Notes: generated from the sequence alone by a model not told the origin. DNA of 16,570 nucleotides from Gammaproteobacteria bacterium (GCA_030632625.1 DAOVUK010000012.1:1-16570), one strand, 5' to 3'. Positions 1 through 6,747 are shown, counted from the first letter of the stretch. Program-made: numbers and translations.

Positions 1-14
1 GCTTTTTAGTTAGT

Positions 15-73
15 CTTGATTTAAAACATTATTCGCTATAAGAAATAATTGACGAGTATTGTTTTAAATCAAG
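15..73. promoter_or_regulatory. 13-bp inverted repeat with FNR-like motifs upstream of the multihaem cytochrome gene
   Basis: CTTGATTTAAAAC at 15-27 is exactly repeated in inverse at 61-73 (GTTTTAAATCAAG), 33 bases apart. Each arm carries a match to the FNR consensus TTGATNNNNATCAA: 8/10 at 16-29 and 9/10 at 59-72. The two site centres are 43 bases apart, about four helical turns. If the downstream site acted at -41.5, transcription would start near 107, with GATAGT at 95-100 as a poor -10 element. A second short repeat, ATTATT (28-33) and AATAAT (44-49), lies inside. Sequence symmetry is seen directly; FNR control of an anaerobic respiration gene is inference. Confidence 0.4.
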
Positions 74-108
74 GATATTTTTCCTGTAAAAAGAGATAGT
101 AATCTAAT

Positions 109-123
109 GCCCTTTCTAAGGGC
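109..123. other. Short GC-rich hairpin in the leader
   Basis: GCCCTT (109-114) and AAGGGC (118-123) form a perfect 6-bp stem with a TCT loop. No T tract follows on the + strand, so it is not a clear intrinsic terminator. It may be a weak terminator for a gene beyond the left edge or a 5' leader structure of the cytochrome mRNA. Confidence 0.35.
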
Positions 124-208
124 TTAATAATAACAAAACAGGCTTTTTCTCAGTTGTTTTCAGCTGATAGTTGCAATAGTTTTTTACATTTAGAACGGGT
201 ATGGGATT

Positions 209-2959
209 ATGAATTCACCAAGCTTTATGCGTCGTAAACTCTTTATGGGAGTTTCTGTCGGTGCGGCAATATTCTTTATTGTTTTGGGTATTATTCTATG
301 GGGTGGTTTTAACACCGCAATGGAATTAACCAACACCGAACAGTTTTGTATCTCCTGTCATGAGATGGAAGATAATGTCTATCAGGAATACAAAACAACC
401 ATCCACTATGCCAACCGTTCCGGCGTGAGAGCAACCTGTCCTGATTGCCATGTGCCCAAGGAATGGATATATAAGATAAAGCGCAAGATTCAGGCATCGA
501 ATGAAATCTATCACAAAATACTGGGCACCATTAATACCCGGGAAAAATTTAATGGTAAGCGTCTTCAACTGGCAACCAATGAGTGGAAACGGATGAAAGC
601 CAGTGATTCAAGAGAATGTCGCAATTGTCATGATTTTGAATCCATGAGTCTTGCTTATCAAAGACCGCGTGCCAGAAAACAGCATCAATTTGCTCTGAGC
701 AATGGCAATACTTGTATTGATTGCCATAAGGGAATTGCCCATACCATGCCTGAAGGTGTGGATGAAGAATGGCTGGAAGATTTTTCTCAGCCTGATCCTG
801 TACATGCGAAACCTGATGCCACATTGATGTCACCTGTTAATGACAAACAACAAAAGGCACTTGATTTGTCTAATAATCCGCCTAAGCCAAAAGTCATAAC
901 CAAAACTGTGATTAAAGAAGTACCGGGTGAATGTAAAGCAGGTGATGCAGCACCTGATGCTTCATCTTCTGCGGCTGCAGGAGCAGGATTCGGTATTGAC
1001 TGGAGCGATGTACCTGATCGCCTGATCACTATTTTCTATCCTGGTCAGTCTTCGATGGAATGGATTTTTAAAGGCAGTGAACACGGTGGTAAACGTCCTT
1101 TTATGGCGGGTGATACCTGTACCAGTTGTCATGATAAAGAAACTGCTGAAATGGGGCAGAAAATTGTCACTGGTGAAAAACTGGAACCCACTCCAATTCC
1201 GGGTAAACGCGGCAGTATTCCGGTTAAAGTCCAGGCTGCACATGATGATGACTATTTGTACATGCGTTATGAATGGGAAGATTCAGAACATACGCCAGTG
1301 CCTTTTGCAGATGGCGGTAAGATGGACCCTGACAATCAGATGAAACTGGCACTGATGATCACCAGCGATGATACCCTGTATGCGGATAGGGCCGGTTGCT
1401 GGGGAACCTGTCATCATGATAATCGTGATATGCCGGCTGCACCTGAGCAATCTGCCATTGATGCCTATGCGCAAAAAGATCAGGTTGATATGAGTAATGG
1501 TATCACTAAATACATCACCGAGAGCCGAACTAAAGTTGAAATCAAAGGCCGTCGGGGTAAAGTGCTGGGCGGCTGGGATAAGCTGAAAACAGAAGATGAA
1601 GTGAAATTAGAGCTTACGGAAGGACGCTTTATGGATCTATACCGCTATCAGGCAGGCACCAATAAGTCTGAAAATGGTTCAATTCTGGCAGAGCGTCTTT
1701 TATCAGAAGGCGGTGTTGAGTTTACTTCTTCTAAGCTGGGTAATGTCTGGGTTGTGGAAATGAGACGTAAGCTTAAGTCGGATGCAGCAGATGATATTCC
1801 ACTGGATGTGACTAAAGTGTATAACCTGGGTTTTGCTATTCATGATGACTACACCAATGGTCGCTTCCATCATGTCTCATTAGGTTACAAGCTGGGGTTT
1901 GATAATGCTGATGCTGAAATTAACGCAGTTAAGAAGCAGGCCAGTGCACCTGTTACTACAGTCGCGCCAGCAGCTTCATCGGCAGCAGCACCTGCGGCAA
2001 GTAGCTCAAATATTGACTGGAGCAAAGCGTCTGCGCGTGATATTACGCTCTTCTATCCAGGTCAGTCCTCAATGGAATGGATTTTTAAAGGCAGTGAACA
2101 CGGCGGTAAACGTCCTTTTATGGCGGGTGATACCTGTGCCAGTTGTCATGATAAAGAAGCGGCCGAAATGGGGCAGAAAATTGTCACTGGCGAAAAACTG
2201 GAGCCGACTCCGATTCCAGGCAAGCGCGGCAGTATTCCAGTCACTGTTCAAACCATGCATGATGATGCCAAACTGTATATGCGTTTCCAATGGCCTGATA
2301 CTGAACACACTCCGGTGCCTTTTGCCGATGGCGGTAAAATGGATCCTGATAATCAGGTGAAACTGGCCGTTATGTTTGCCACCGATGATGTGCTTTATGC
2401 TGATAGAGCAGGGTGCTGGGGAACCTGTCACCATGATAATCGCGATATGCCTGCTGCGCCGGAGCAATCAGTCATTGATGCCTATGCACAAAAAGATCAG
2501 ATTGACAGCTCAAATGGTATTACTAAATACATCACTGAAAGTCGTACTAAAGTGGAGATTAAAGGCCGTCGGGGTAAAGTACTCGGTGGCTGGGACAAGT
2601 TAAAGACTGCGGATGAAATTGCAACAGAGGGAGCTGCAGGTCACTTTATGGATTTACATCGCTATAAAGCGGGCAGCAAAACCTCTGAGAACGGGGCGAT
2701 TCTTGCCGATCGTATTATGGACGGCGGTCAGGAAGTTGAATTCAATGCAATTCTTGATGGTGGAATGTGGACCGTTGAAATGGTTCGTGACCTGAAATCA
2801 GACAAAGCAACCGATCTCACTCTGGCGCTTGATAAAGTTTACAACTTTGGCTTTGCCATTCATGATGACTATACCAATGGTCGTTTTCATCATGTTTCAC
2901 TGGGTTATAAACTGGGCTTTGATAATGCTGAAACTGACTTGAACGCCACAGCCAAATAA
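209..2959 (+). CDS. Membrane-anchored multihaem cytochrome c: NapC/NirT domain fused to two tandem ethylbenzene-dehydrogenase-type haem domains
   Basis: A 916-residue protein. Residues 13-34 form one N-terminal membrane anchor. Residues 45-185 form a NapC/NirT-type tetrahaem domain with CISCH 47-51, CPDCH 77-81, CRNCH 137-141 and CIDCH 169-173. This family oxidises membrane quinol and passes electrons to periplasmic partners. An Ala/Ser/Pro-rich linker leads to two homologous EB_dh-type domains (cytochrome c-552/DMSO reductase-like haem-binding), about 263-569 and 602-909. Each has one CXXCH (304-308, 643-647) and one CX3CH of sequence CWGTCH (397-402, 736-741). That gives up to eight haems. 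No molybdenum catalytic subunit is encoded nearby, so the EB_dh parts probably act as electron-relay or terminal haem modules rather than as a dehydrogenase gamma subunit. The start ATG at 209 follows a weak GGGT; the preceding ATG at 201 runs into a stop at once. The gene stands alone and ends at a strong hairpin. Domain calls are firm; physiological partner unknown. Confidence 0.9.
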   Translation: MNSPSFMRRKLFMGVSVGAAIFFIVLGIILWGGFNTAMELTNTEQFCISCHEMEDNVYQEYKTTIHYANRSGVRATCPDCHVPKEWIYKIKRKIQASNEIYHKILGTINTREKFNGKRLQLATNEWKRMKASDSRECRNCHDFESMSLAYQRPRARKQHQFALSNGNTCIDCHKGIAHTMPEGVDEEWLEDFSQPDPVHAKPDATLMSPVNDKQQKALDLSNNPPKPKVITKTVIKEVPGECKAGDAAPDASSSAAAGAGFGIDWSDVPDRLITIFYPGQSSMEWIFKGSEHGGKRPFMAGDTCTSCHDKETAEMGQKIVTGEKLEPTPIPGKRGSIPVKVQAAHDDDYLYMRYEWEDSEHTPVPFADGGKMDPDNQMKLALMITSDDTLYADRAGCWGTCHHDNRDMPAAPEQSAIDAYAQKDQVDMSNGITKYITESRTKVEIKGRRGKVLGGWDKLKTEDEVKLELTEGRFMDLYRYQAGTNKSENGSILAERLLSEGGVEFTSSKLGNVWVVEMRRKLKSDAADDIPLDVTKVYNLGFAIHDDYTNGRFHHVSLGYKLGFDNADAEINAVKKQASAPVTTVAPAASSAAAPAASSSNIDWSKASARDITLFYPGQSSMEWIFKGSEHGGKRPFMAGDTCASCHDKEAAEMGQKIVTGEKLEPTPIPGKRGSIPVTVQTMHDDAKLYMRFQWPDTEHTPVPFADGGKMDPDNQVKLAVMFATDDVLYADRAGCWGTCHHDNRDMPAAPEQSVIDAYAQKDQIDSSNGITKYITESRTKVEIKGRRGKVLGGWDKLKTADEIATEGAAGHFMDLHRYKAGSKTSENGAILADRIMDGGQEVEFNAILDGGMWTVEMVRDLKSDKATDLTLALDKVYNFGFAIHDDYTNGRFHHVSLGYKLGFDNAETDLNATAK
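995..1915 (+). repeat. EB_dh-domain coding repeat, copy 1
   Basis: First of two tandem in-frame copies within the multihaem cytochrome gene, offset by 1017 bases from copy 2 with one codon of length difference near the 3' part. Residues 283-339 differ from copy 2 at only two positions, and residues 391-461 at three of 71. Residues 462-540 diverge strongly, and residues 541-567 are identical again. Confidence 0.85.
2012..2935 (+). repeat. EB_dh-domain coding repeat, copy 2
   Basis: Second tandem copy, separated from copy 1 by a linker of about 32 residues rich in Ala, Ser and Pro (about 570-601). Synonymous differences from copy 1 are present but sparse in the conserved blocks. This points to a fairly recent duplication or to continuing gene conversion. 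Confidence 0.85.
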
Positions 2960-2971
2960 CCTCGCTCTTAT

Positions 2972-3007
2972 CCATAAATAAGGCGGATTCACCGGCCTTA
3001 TTTATGG
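2972..3007 (+). terminator. Strong hairpin after the cytochrome gene
   Basis: A perfect 13-bp stem pairs CCATAAATAAGGC (2972-2984) with GCCTTATTTATGG (2995-3007) around a 10-base loop. It starts 12 bases after the TAA stop and is followed by a T-rich but interrupted stretch (3008-3032). It probably terminates the cytochrome transcript. Its last two bases coincide with the left end of the inverted repeat unit beginning at 3006. Confidence 0.7.
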
Positions 3008-3298
3008 TTCTTTGCAAAAGTCCTTTTTATTTGAAATATCCGTCTGCATTGCTGCCGTTCGGGTGACGCTCGAAAGTGGTGTTTTAAAATTCGTAGTCGG
3101 TGAGGTGTGGTGGACTTTTCGGGGGACGCTTCGAGCACGTCCCTGTGTCGCTCTGCCTCGCCATCCTTGGCTCGAAAAGCCCCCGCAAAGCCCACCACAT
3201 CTCACCACCTACTACCGACATCACGTTTCTCACTAGAGGTGAAAATCAAAAGCCAGAGCCAAAGAAAGTTCAAAGGCAGATAGTGTTGTATCCAACTG
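3006..3298 (+). repeat. Structured intergenic repeat unit A
   Basis: About 293 bp, homologous in inverse orientation to unit B (3299-3595). Landmarks shared with B are: outer end 3006-3021 (13/16 identical to the complement of 3580-3595); GCCGTTCGGG at 3054-3063 (10/10 with the complement of 3521-3530); the 64-nt core 3121-3184; and an inner segment about 3223-3278 that includes GAAAATCAA (3241-3249, 9/9 with the complement of 3348-3356). The core is enclosed by a 22-position stem, 3099-3120 with 3185-3206, having two mismatches and one G-T pair. Short open frames of 60-75 codons in several frames look like by-products of the GC-rich stem. I do not recognise the family; it resembles a MITE/REPIN-like interspersed element or a structured RNA. 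Confidence 0.75.
3121..3184 (+). ncRNA. Conserved 64-nt hairpin core of unit A (candidate structured element, RNA or DNA)
   Basis: The core begins with GGGGG and ends with CCCCC, which pair. Inside are two small hairpins: core positions 16-19 with 24-27, and 40-43 with 48-51. Between them lies an invariant stretch, TCGCTCTGCCTC (positions 28-39). Compared with unit B, position 41/50 changes from C-G to G-C, a compensatory change. Position 19/24 changes from G-T to A-T. Four other differences are single. No promoter is evident, so whether it works as RNA or as folded DNA is open. Confidence 0.4.
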
Positions 3299-3320
3299 AA
3301 TCGACACATTTTTTCAGTTG
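3293..3320. repeat. Small hairpin at the centre of the paired repeat
   Basis: CAACTGAA (3293-3300) and TTCAGTTG (3313-3320) form a perfect 8-bp stem with a 12-base loop. It lies near the symmetry centre (about 3298-3300) of the 590-bp inverted pair. It may be a junction left when the two units came together, or a minus-strand terminator for read-through from the kinase gene. Confidence 0.45.
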
Positions 3321-3595
3321 ATTTTGATCTTGCTGTTGACCCTGCTCTTGATTTTCCGCTCAATAGTGAGGGAACGACGTAGAAGCAATTTGGTATGCAA
3401 GATGTACTTCAGGGGGCTTTTCGAGGCATGGATGCCGAGGCAGAGCGACACATGGATGTGCTTGAAGCGTCCCCCTGAAGTACATCTTGCATACCGAAGT
3501 GCGCATTAAATACGATCATTCCCGAACGGCTCCTTTAACCGGCATTCGCACTAAATAATAGTTTCTGTAAAAAGTATGCACTTTTGTGAAGAACT
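3299..3595 (-). repeat. Structured intergenic repeat unit B (inverted copy)
   Basis: Inverse copy of unit A. It ends four bases before the stop codon of the histidine kinase gene that is read towards it. Its core (3412-3475, read on the minus strand) is 58/64 identical to the core of A without gaps. The stem is perfect over 25 bp, 3392-3416 with 3471-3495, and extends by one wobble and two A-T pairs. The outer 20 bp of this stem have a sequence largely unrelated to the matching stem of unit A, although flanks and core are homologous. Confidence 0.75.
3412..3475 (-). ncRNA. Conserved 64-nt hairpin core of unit B (candidate structured element, RNA or DNA)
   Basis: Read on the minus strand this is the counterpart of 3121-3184. 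Its two inner hairpins are fully paired: CACATCCATGTG and GGCATCCATGCC each give five pairs around CC in DNA (in RNA the innermost pair would open). The better pairing here than in unit A, with the perfect outer stem, suggests that B is the younger or better preserved copy. Confidence 0.4.
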
Positions 3596-3598
3596 GCA

Positions 3599-4990
3599 CT
3601 AATGAATATCGATAATGATATTAATATATAAGCCGCCTAAAGTAGACGATTGCCTGATTTCTATCGTTCCGGCATAAAGTTTAACAATATCATTCACAAT
3701 TGAAAGACCCAGTCCATGGCCATCAACAGATTCATCCAGACGTGTTCCTCGCTGGATTAGTGATGCCAATTGATCTTTTGCAATACCCTGACCATCATCT
3801 TCAATTATAATATTAATTTTATCTGACTCAGGACTCACTCCGTGAAGCAAAGGGCTGCTGACGAGATGTCTGCTAATTATAATTTTAATTTCATTATTTG
3901 CCCACTTGCAGGCGTTATCAAGTAAATTCCCGATAAGTTCCAGCATATCTTCCCGATCACCAAAAGTCGTCACGGTTTTGTCTATGTGGTAATTTATTGT
4001 CAGGTCTCGATGTGCGTAAATTTGTTTGACTACGGCAACAAGCTCGGGCACATCTTTTGCGGCATTAAAACGCTGTGTTGAACCGCCTTTGCCTGCCAGC
4101 CGGGCTCTCTTAAGTTCACGATTAATTAATTGATTGATTCGTTCTACCTGTGTTTTTGCATTGGCTCTTTTTGTATCAAAAAGCTCAGGGTCTGCATTTC
4201 GGTCATTTTTATCGGGATGGCTGTAAAAATACTGGAATAATAGATTAAGAGGGGATTTAAGGGCATGAGATAAATTACCCAGAGCATTTCTGGAGCGTTC
4301 CAGACGTTTTTCAAGTAAAGTTAATAGATGATTAACTTCCTGAACCAGTGGTAATACTTCTGAAGGCACGTTTTCTGAGAGTTTCAATAACTCCCCTTCA
4401 TCAAGATGTTTAATATCTGAACGTAGTGACTCAAGACGTTTAAAAGAAATCCGTAATATGATACTTTGTAATAACAGCAACAGGATAAGACCCAGTGCCG
4501 ATAATATAAAAAAATATTGTTTAAACTTAAGATTTTGTGTGTTAATCAGGGTTAAATCTTCTGCCAGGGCAATCGATATATCCAGTCCTTTTTTGTTAAA
4601 AGCCATACTAATCTGCAGTAGTTTCTGTTCCGCCGGGCCATCAGATACTTGTAAAATTCGTTCACCTGTTCTAAGTTCGGGAACTATGAGTGATTGATCC
4701 CACAGGGAGCGGGAATGTATGACTGGCTTGTGGTTGATTGAAACAACAAAATAATGACCGGAAAAAGGCTGCTGGTAAATGGGCGGCATTCTGCCTTTAA
4801 TTAAGTGTACTGTATCGGCACTTACCTCTAAAGCCGCTAATAAACTTTCAATATCATGTTCGATACGTGAACCAACCAGCTCATGAGTCAGGTCATTCAT
4901 CGACTTTTGACCTAAAAACCATAGTAATCCAAACAGCAGTAATAAACTTAATGAAAGCCCTGTGTGTAATCGCTGTTCCAGCGAATTCAT
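3599..4990 (-). CDS. Sensor histidine kinase, PhoQ-like
   Basis: A 463-residue inner-membrane kinase. There are two membrane segments, about 10-27 and 159-181, enclosing a periplasmic sensor region of about 130 residues. A HAMP-like stretch follows. The dimerisation helix has the H-box SHALKSPLN with phospho-acceptor His242. The ATPase domain has the N-box around GNLLDNACKWA (354-364), DDGQGI (398-403) and GHGLGLS (424-430). The HxLKxPL form of the H-box is typical of PhoQ-type kinases rather than the usual HELRTPL form. It is last in a four-gene operon, and its ATG overlaps the stop of the response regulator by four bases, so the two are its cognate pair. The signal is unknown; the neighbouring cytochrome and PepSY proteins suggest a periplasmic redox or metal cue (inference). 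Length is close to E. coli PhoQ (486). Confidence 0.93.
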   Translation of the reverse strand: MNSLEQRLHTGLSLSLLLLFGLLWFLGQKSMNDLTHELVGSRIEHDIESLLAALEVSADTVHLIKGRMPPIYQQPFSGHYFVVSINHKPVIHSRSLWDQSLIVPELRTGERILQVSDGPAEQKLLQISMAFNKKGLDISIALAEDLTLINTQNLKFKQYFFILSALGLILLLLLQSIILRISFKRLESLRSDIKHLDEGELLKLSENVPSEVLPLVQEVNHLLTLLEKRLERSRNALGNLSHALKSPLNLLFQYFYSHPDKNDRNADPELFDTKRANAKTQVERINQLINRELKRARLAGKGGSTQRFNAAKDVPELVAVVKQIYAHRDLTINYHIDKTVTTFGDREDMLELIGNLLDNACKWANNEIKIIISRHLVSSPLLHGVSPESDKINIIIEDDGQGIAKDQLASLIQRGTRLDESVDGHGLGLSIVNDIVKLYAGTIEIRQSSTLGGLYINIIIDIH

Positions 4991-5655
4991 TGCAGTACAT
5001 CCATGAAGATATAACCTTGTCCTCTGCGGGTTACAATGCGATCTTTTCCCAGTTTATCTCTTAAGCGTCTGATGTAAACTTCAATCAGATTACTGTCTTT
5101 ATCAAAATCCTGATCATAGACATGTTCAATTAGTCGGGTTTTAGAGAGAATTTTACCCGGATTAAGCATAAAATAACGTAATAATCTAAATTCAGTACCG
5201 GTAAGTTGTAATGTTTGCTGATCATTTATGATCAGTTGTTGATATTCTTCATCAAGTTTTAAATCATCACATTGTAAAGATTGACCAGTCATATCATGAG
5301 TTCGCCGTAATAGGGCCTGGATCCTCATGACCAGTTCTTCAACATGAAAAGGTTTGCCCAGATAGTCATCGGCTCCAGCTTTGAAACCCTCAATTCTCTC
5401 ATGCCATGAGTCACGGGCTGTCAGGATGATGACTGGCAGTTTACTGCCTTTTTTTCGCCAGTTTCCCAGCACTTCAAGTCCAGAGCGCTGCGGAAGTCCC
5501 AAATCAAGGATCACGATATCATATGATTCTTCATCGCCCATAAATTCAGCATCCACACCATTATCAACAGTATCAACCGCAAAACCTTTTTGTGCTAATT
5601 CCTTTTGCAGTGTTTGGCATAGATCTTTATCATCTTCAACCAGTAATAAACGCAT
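4987..5655 (-). CDS. OmpR/PhoB-family response regulator
   Basis: A 222-residue cytoplasmic DNA-binding regulator. The receiver domain (1-115) has the acidic pocket near Glu7-Asp9, phospho-acceptor Asp51, conserved Thr79 and Lys101. The C-terminal winged helix (about 125-220) has the usual TGTEFRLLRYF and YIRRLRDKLG segments and the RGQGYIF hairpin near the end. Closest in style to PhoP/QseB regulators. It begins three bases after the PepSY stop codon and overlaps the kinase start, so all are co-transcribed. The regulator probably controls its own operon, but no direct-repeat PhoP-type box could be identified with confidence upstream. Confidence 0.95.
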   Translation of the reverse strand: MRLLLVEDDKDLCQTLQKELAQKGFAVDTVDNGVDAEFMGDEESYDIVILDLGLPQRSGLEVLGNWRKKGSKLPVIILTARDSWHERIEGFKAGADDYLGKPFHVEELVMRIQALLRRTHDMTGQSLQCDDLKLDEEYQQLIINDQQTLQLTGTEFRLLRYFMLNPGKILSKTRLIEHVYDQDFDKDSNLIEVYIRRLRDKLGKDRIVTRRGQGYIFMDVLQ

Positions 5656-5658
5656 AAA

Positions 5659-6027
5659 TCAATACTCTCGTTCTATCTTTAAAACCTGAGCAGTCAATGC
5701 ATCAACTTCAATTTCCAGGACAATACCTCTATCATTTATATATTCAATTTCATAAATAAATTGATGATTAAGCAGATGAGAATTGCCTTGAAAATGGCTG
5801 CATTTTAATTCAATCTCAAGTAAACGATTGATACCATAGCCTGATAACTTACTCAAAATATCTTCCAGAGAACTTATTTTACCCGCTTCTTTAAGCTCTT
5901 TAACATTAAAAGTATGCTCGTCATCAGCCCCCGTGTTATCTGCCCAGCTCAAGTGAGTGAATAACAAAGTAAAAATTAAAAGAATAGTATATTTTCTTAT
6001 CATCAGAGAGTCTTTACTATGATCCAT
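5659..6027 (-). CDS. Secreted PepSY-domain protein
   Basis: A 122-residue exported protein. A signal peptide occupies about 9-29, ending near LSWA-DN. It is followed by one PepSY domain (about 48-120) with the typical YEIEYINDRGIVLEIEVDA pattern and an ending like LKIEREY. The annotated start forms a TAATG overlap with the stop of the dihaem cytochrome gene, which suggests translational coupling. Met9 (base 6003) is an alternative start that would give a more standard signal peptide. PepSY domains are thought to bind and modulate periplasmic or membrane partners. Here the protein could be an accessory to the sensor kinase or to the cytochrome encoded just upstream. Precise role unknown. Confidence 0.85.
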   Translation of the reverse strand: MDHSKDSLMIRKYTILLIFTLLFTHLSWADNTGADDEHTFNVKELKEAGKISSLEDILSKLSGYGINRLLEIELKCSHFQGNSHLLNHQFIYEIEYINDRGIVLEIEVDALTAQVLKIEREY

Positions 6028-6599
6028 TACATCTTAAACTTAACATCATTTGAATGCCATTGGCTTTGCTCAGGAATGCGTACCTCATGTTTATTATAGT
6101 ATCCTTGCCGGGCATCCTCGTGGCAACTGTCACATTGTCCAATATTGTGAATCCTGCCTTTCTTCTGCAACTGATCATGTTTATATACAAAAAAAGGTGT
6201 TTTTGTGATCCGTACAGGCACAGGATTATATTTTAATGATTGCAGGATCTGATTTGAAATTTCATCATTTACGTGTCCCGCAGAGTTATCTAGTAAATAC
6301 CGTCTCATCGTTCTTGCTTCTACGTCAGTCATCTTAAGTGTCTGACCAAAATGATTATCCAAATTATTCATCACCTTTTCCCATGAAAGCCCGGGAAGTA
6401 AACCCGGTTGAAAAGAAAAGTGACAAGTTCCGCATAAGTCATTATATTGCTCAAATTTCACTGCAGAAATGCCATTATTTTTGCTTTCAAACCAACGCTT
6501 AAATATTTTATCTTCACCGCCATCCGCATAGCTGTTCAAACTGAAAATAGTCATTGACAGTAACATGATTAGTTTAGATAGAATTGAACTGTTTTGCAT
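6027..6599 (-). CDS. Periplasmic dihaem cytochrome c (DHC family)
   Basis: A 190-residue protein with a signal peptide (about 1-25, cut after NSYA) and two CXXCH haem sites, CGTCH 56-60 and CDSCH 156-160. The spacing and the region around GYYNKHEVRIP fit the dihaem cytochrome c (DHC) family. In Rhodobacter and Shewanella, DHC genes occur with a cytochrome b, the haem protein SHP and an adjacent two-component system. Here the cytochrome b and SHP genes are absent and a PepSY gene is present instead. It is the first gene of the operon and has a GGAG ribosome site at 6606-6609 seven bases before the ATG. Likely a periplasmic electron carrier; the partner is not in this window. Confidence 0.88.
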   Translation of the reverse strand: MQNSSILSKLIMLLSMTIFSLNSYADGGEDKIFKRWFESKNNGISAVKFEQYNDLCGTCHFSFQPGLLPGLSWEKVMNNLDNHFGQTLKMTDVEARTMRRYLLDNSAGHVNDEISNQILQSLKYNPVPVRITKTPFFVYKHDQLQKKGRIHNIGQCDSCHEDARQGYYNKHEVRIPEQSQWHSNDVKFKM

Positions 6600-6747
6600 A
6601 AATAACTCCAGAAATGATTTTTCTGCAGTGTATCGAGCCGAGATGAATTGAAACTGAAAATATCATTATCTTCAGATGTTAATAATTCAATTAGCAGCCT
6701 GCTCACAGGGGTGTGTTATTTTCTAATCCAGAAAACGCCTTATCCAC

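Noticed and set aside
1899..2467. Long open frames in other frames within the multihaem cytochrome gene
   Set aside because: They lie inside the clearly coding haem-motif frame and repeat in the same places in both tandem copies, as expected for shadow frames of a duplicated domain.
3012..3509. Several open frames of 60-75 codons on both strands (for example 3012-3236 and 3318-3509 on +, 2998-3208 on -)
   Set aside because: They coincide with the inverted, GC-rich repeat units, occur in several overlapping frames, lack ribosome sites and domains, and are best explained as by-products of the structured repeat.
3006..3595. CRISPR array or retron
   Set aside because: There are only two units in inverted orientation, with no direct repeats with spacers, and no cas or reverse transcriptase gene in the window.
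3604..3625. Fur-box-like sequence containing GATAATGATATTAATA
   Set aside because: It lies inside the 3' end of the histidine kinase coding sequence with no promoter nearby; a chance match from Ile/Asp codons is more likely.
6655..6670. Fur box for the dihaem cytochrome operon
   Set aside because: One half is perfect (ATCATTATC) but the other half matches poorly and no promoter could be aligned with it, so it is mentioned only within the control region.
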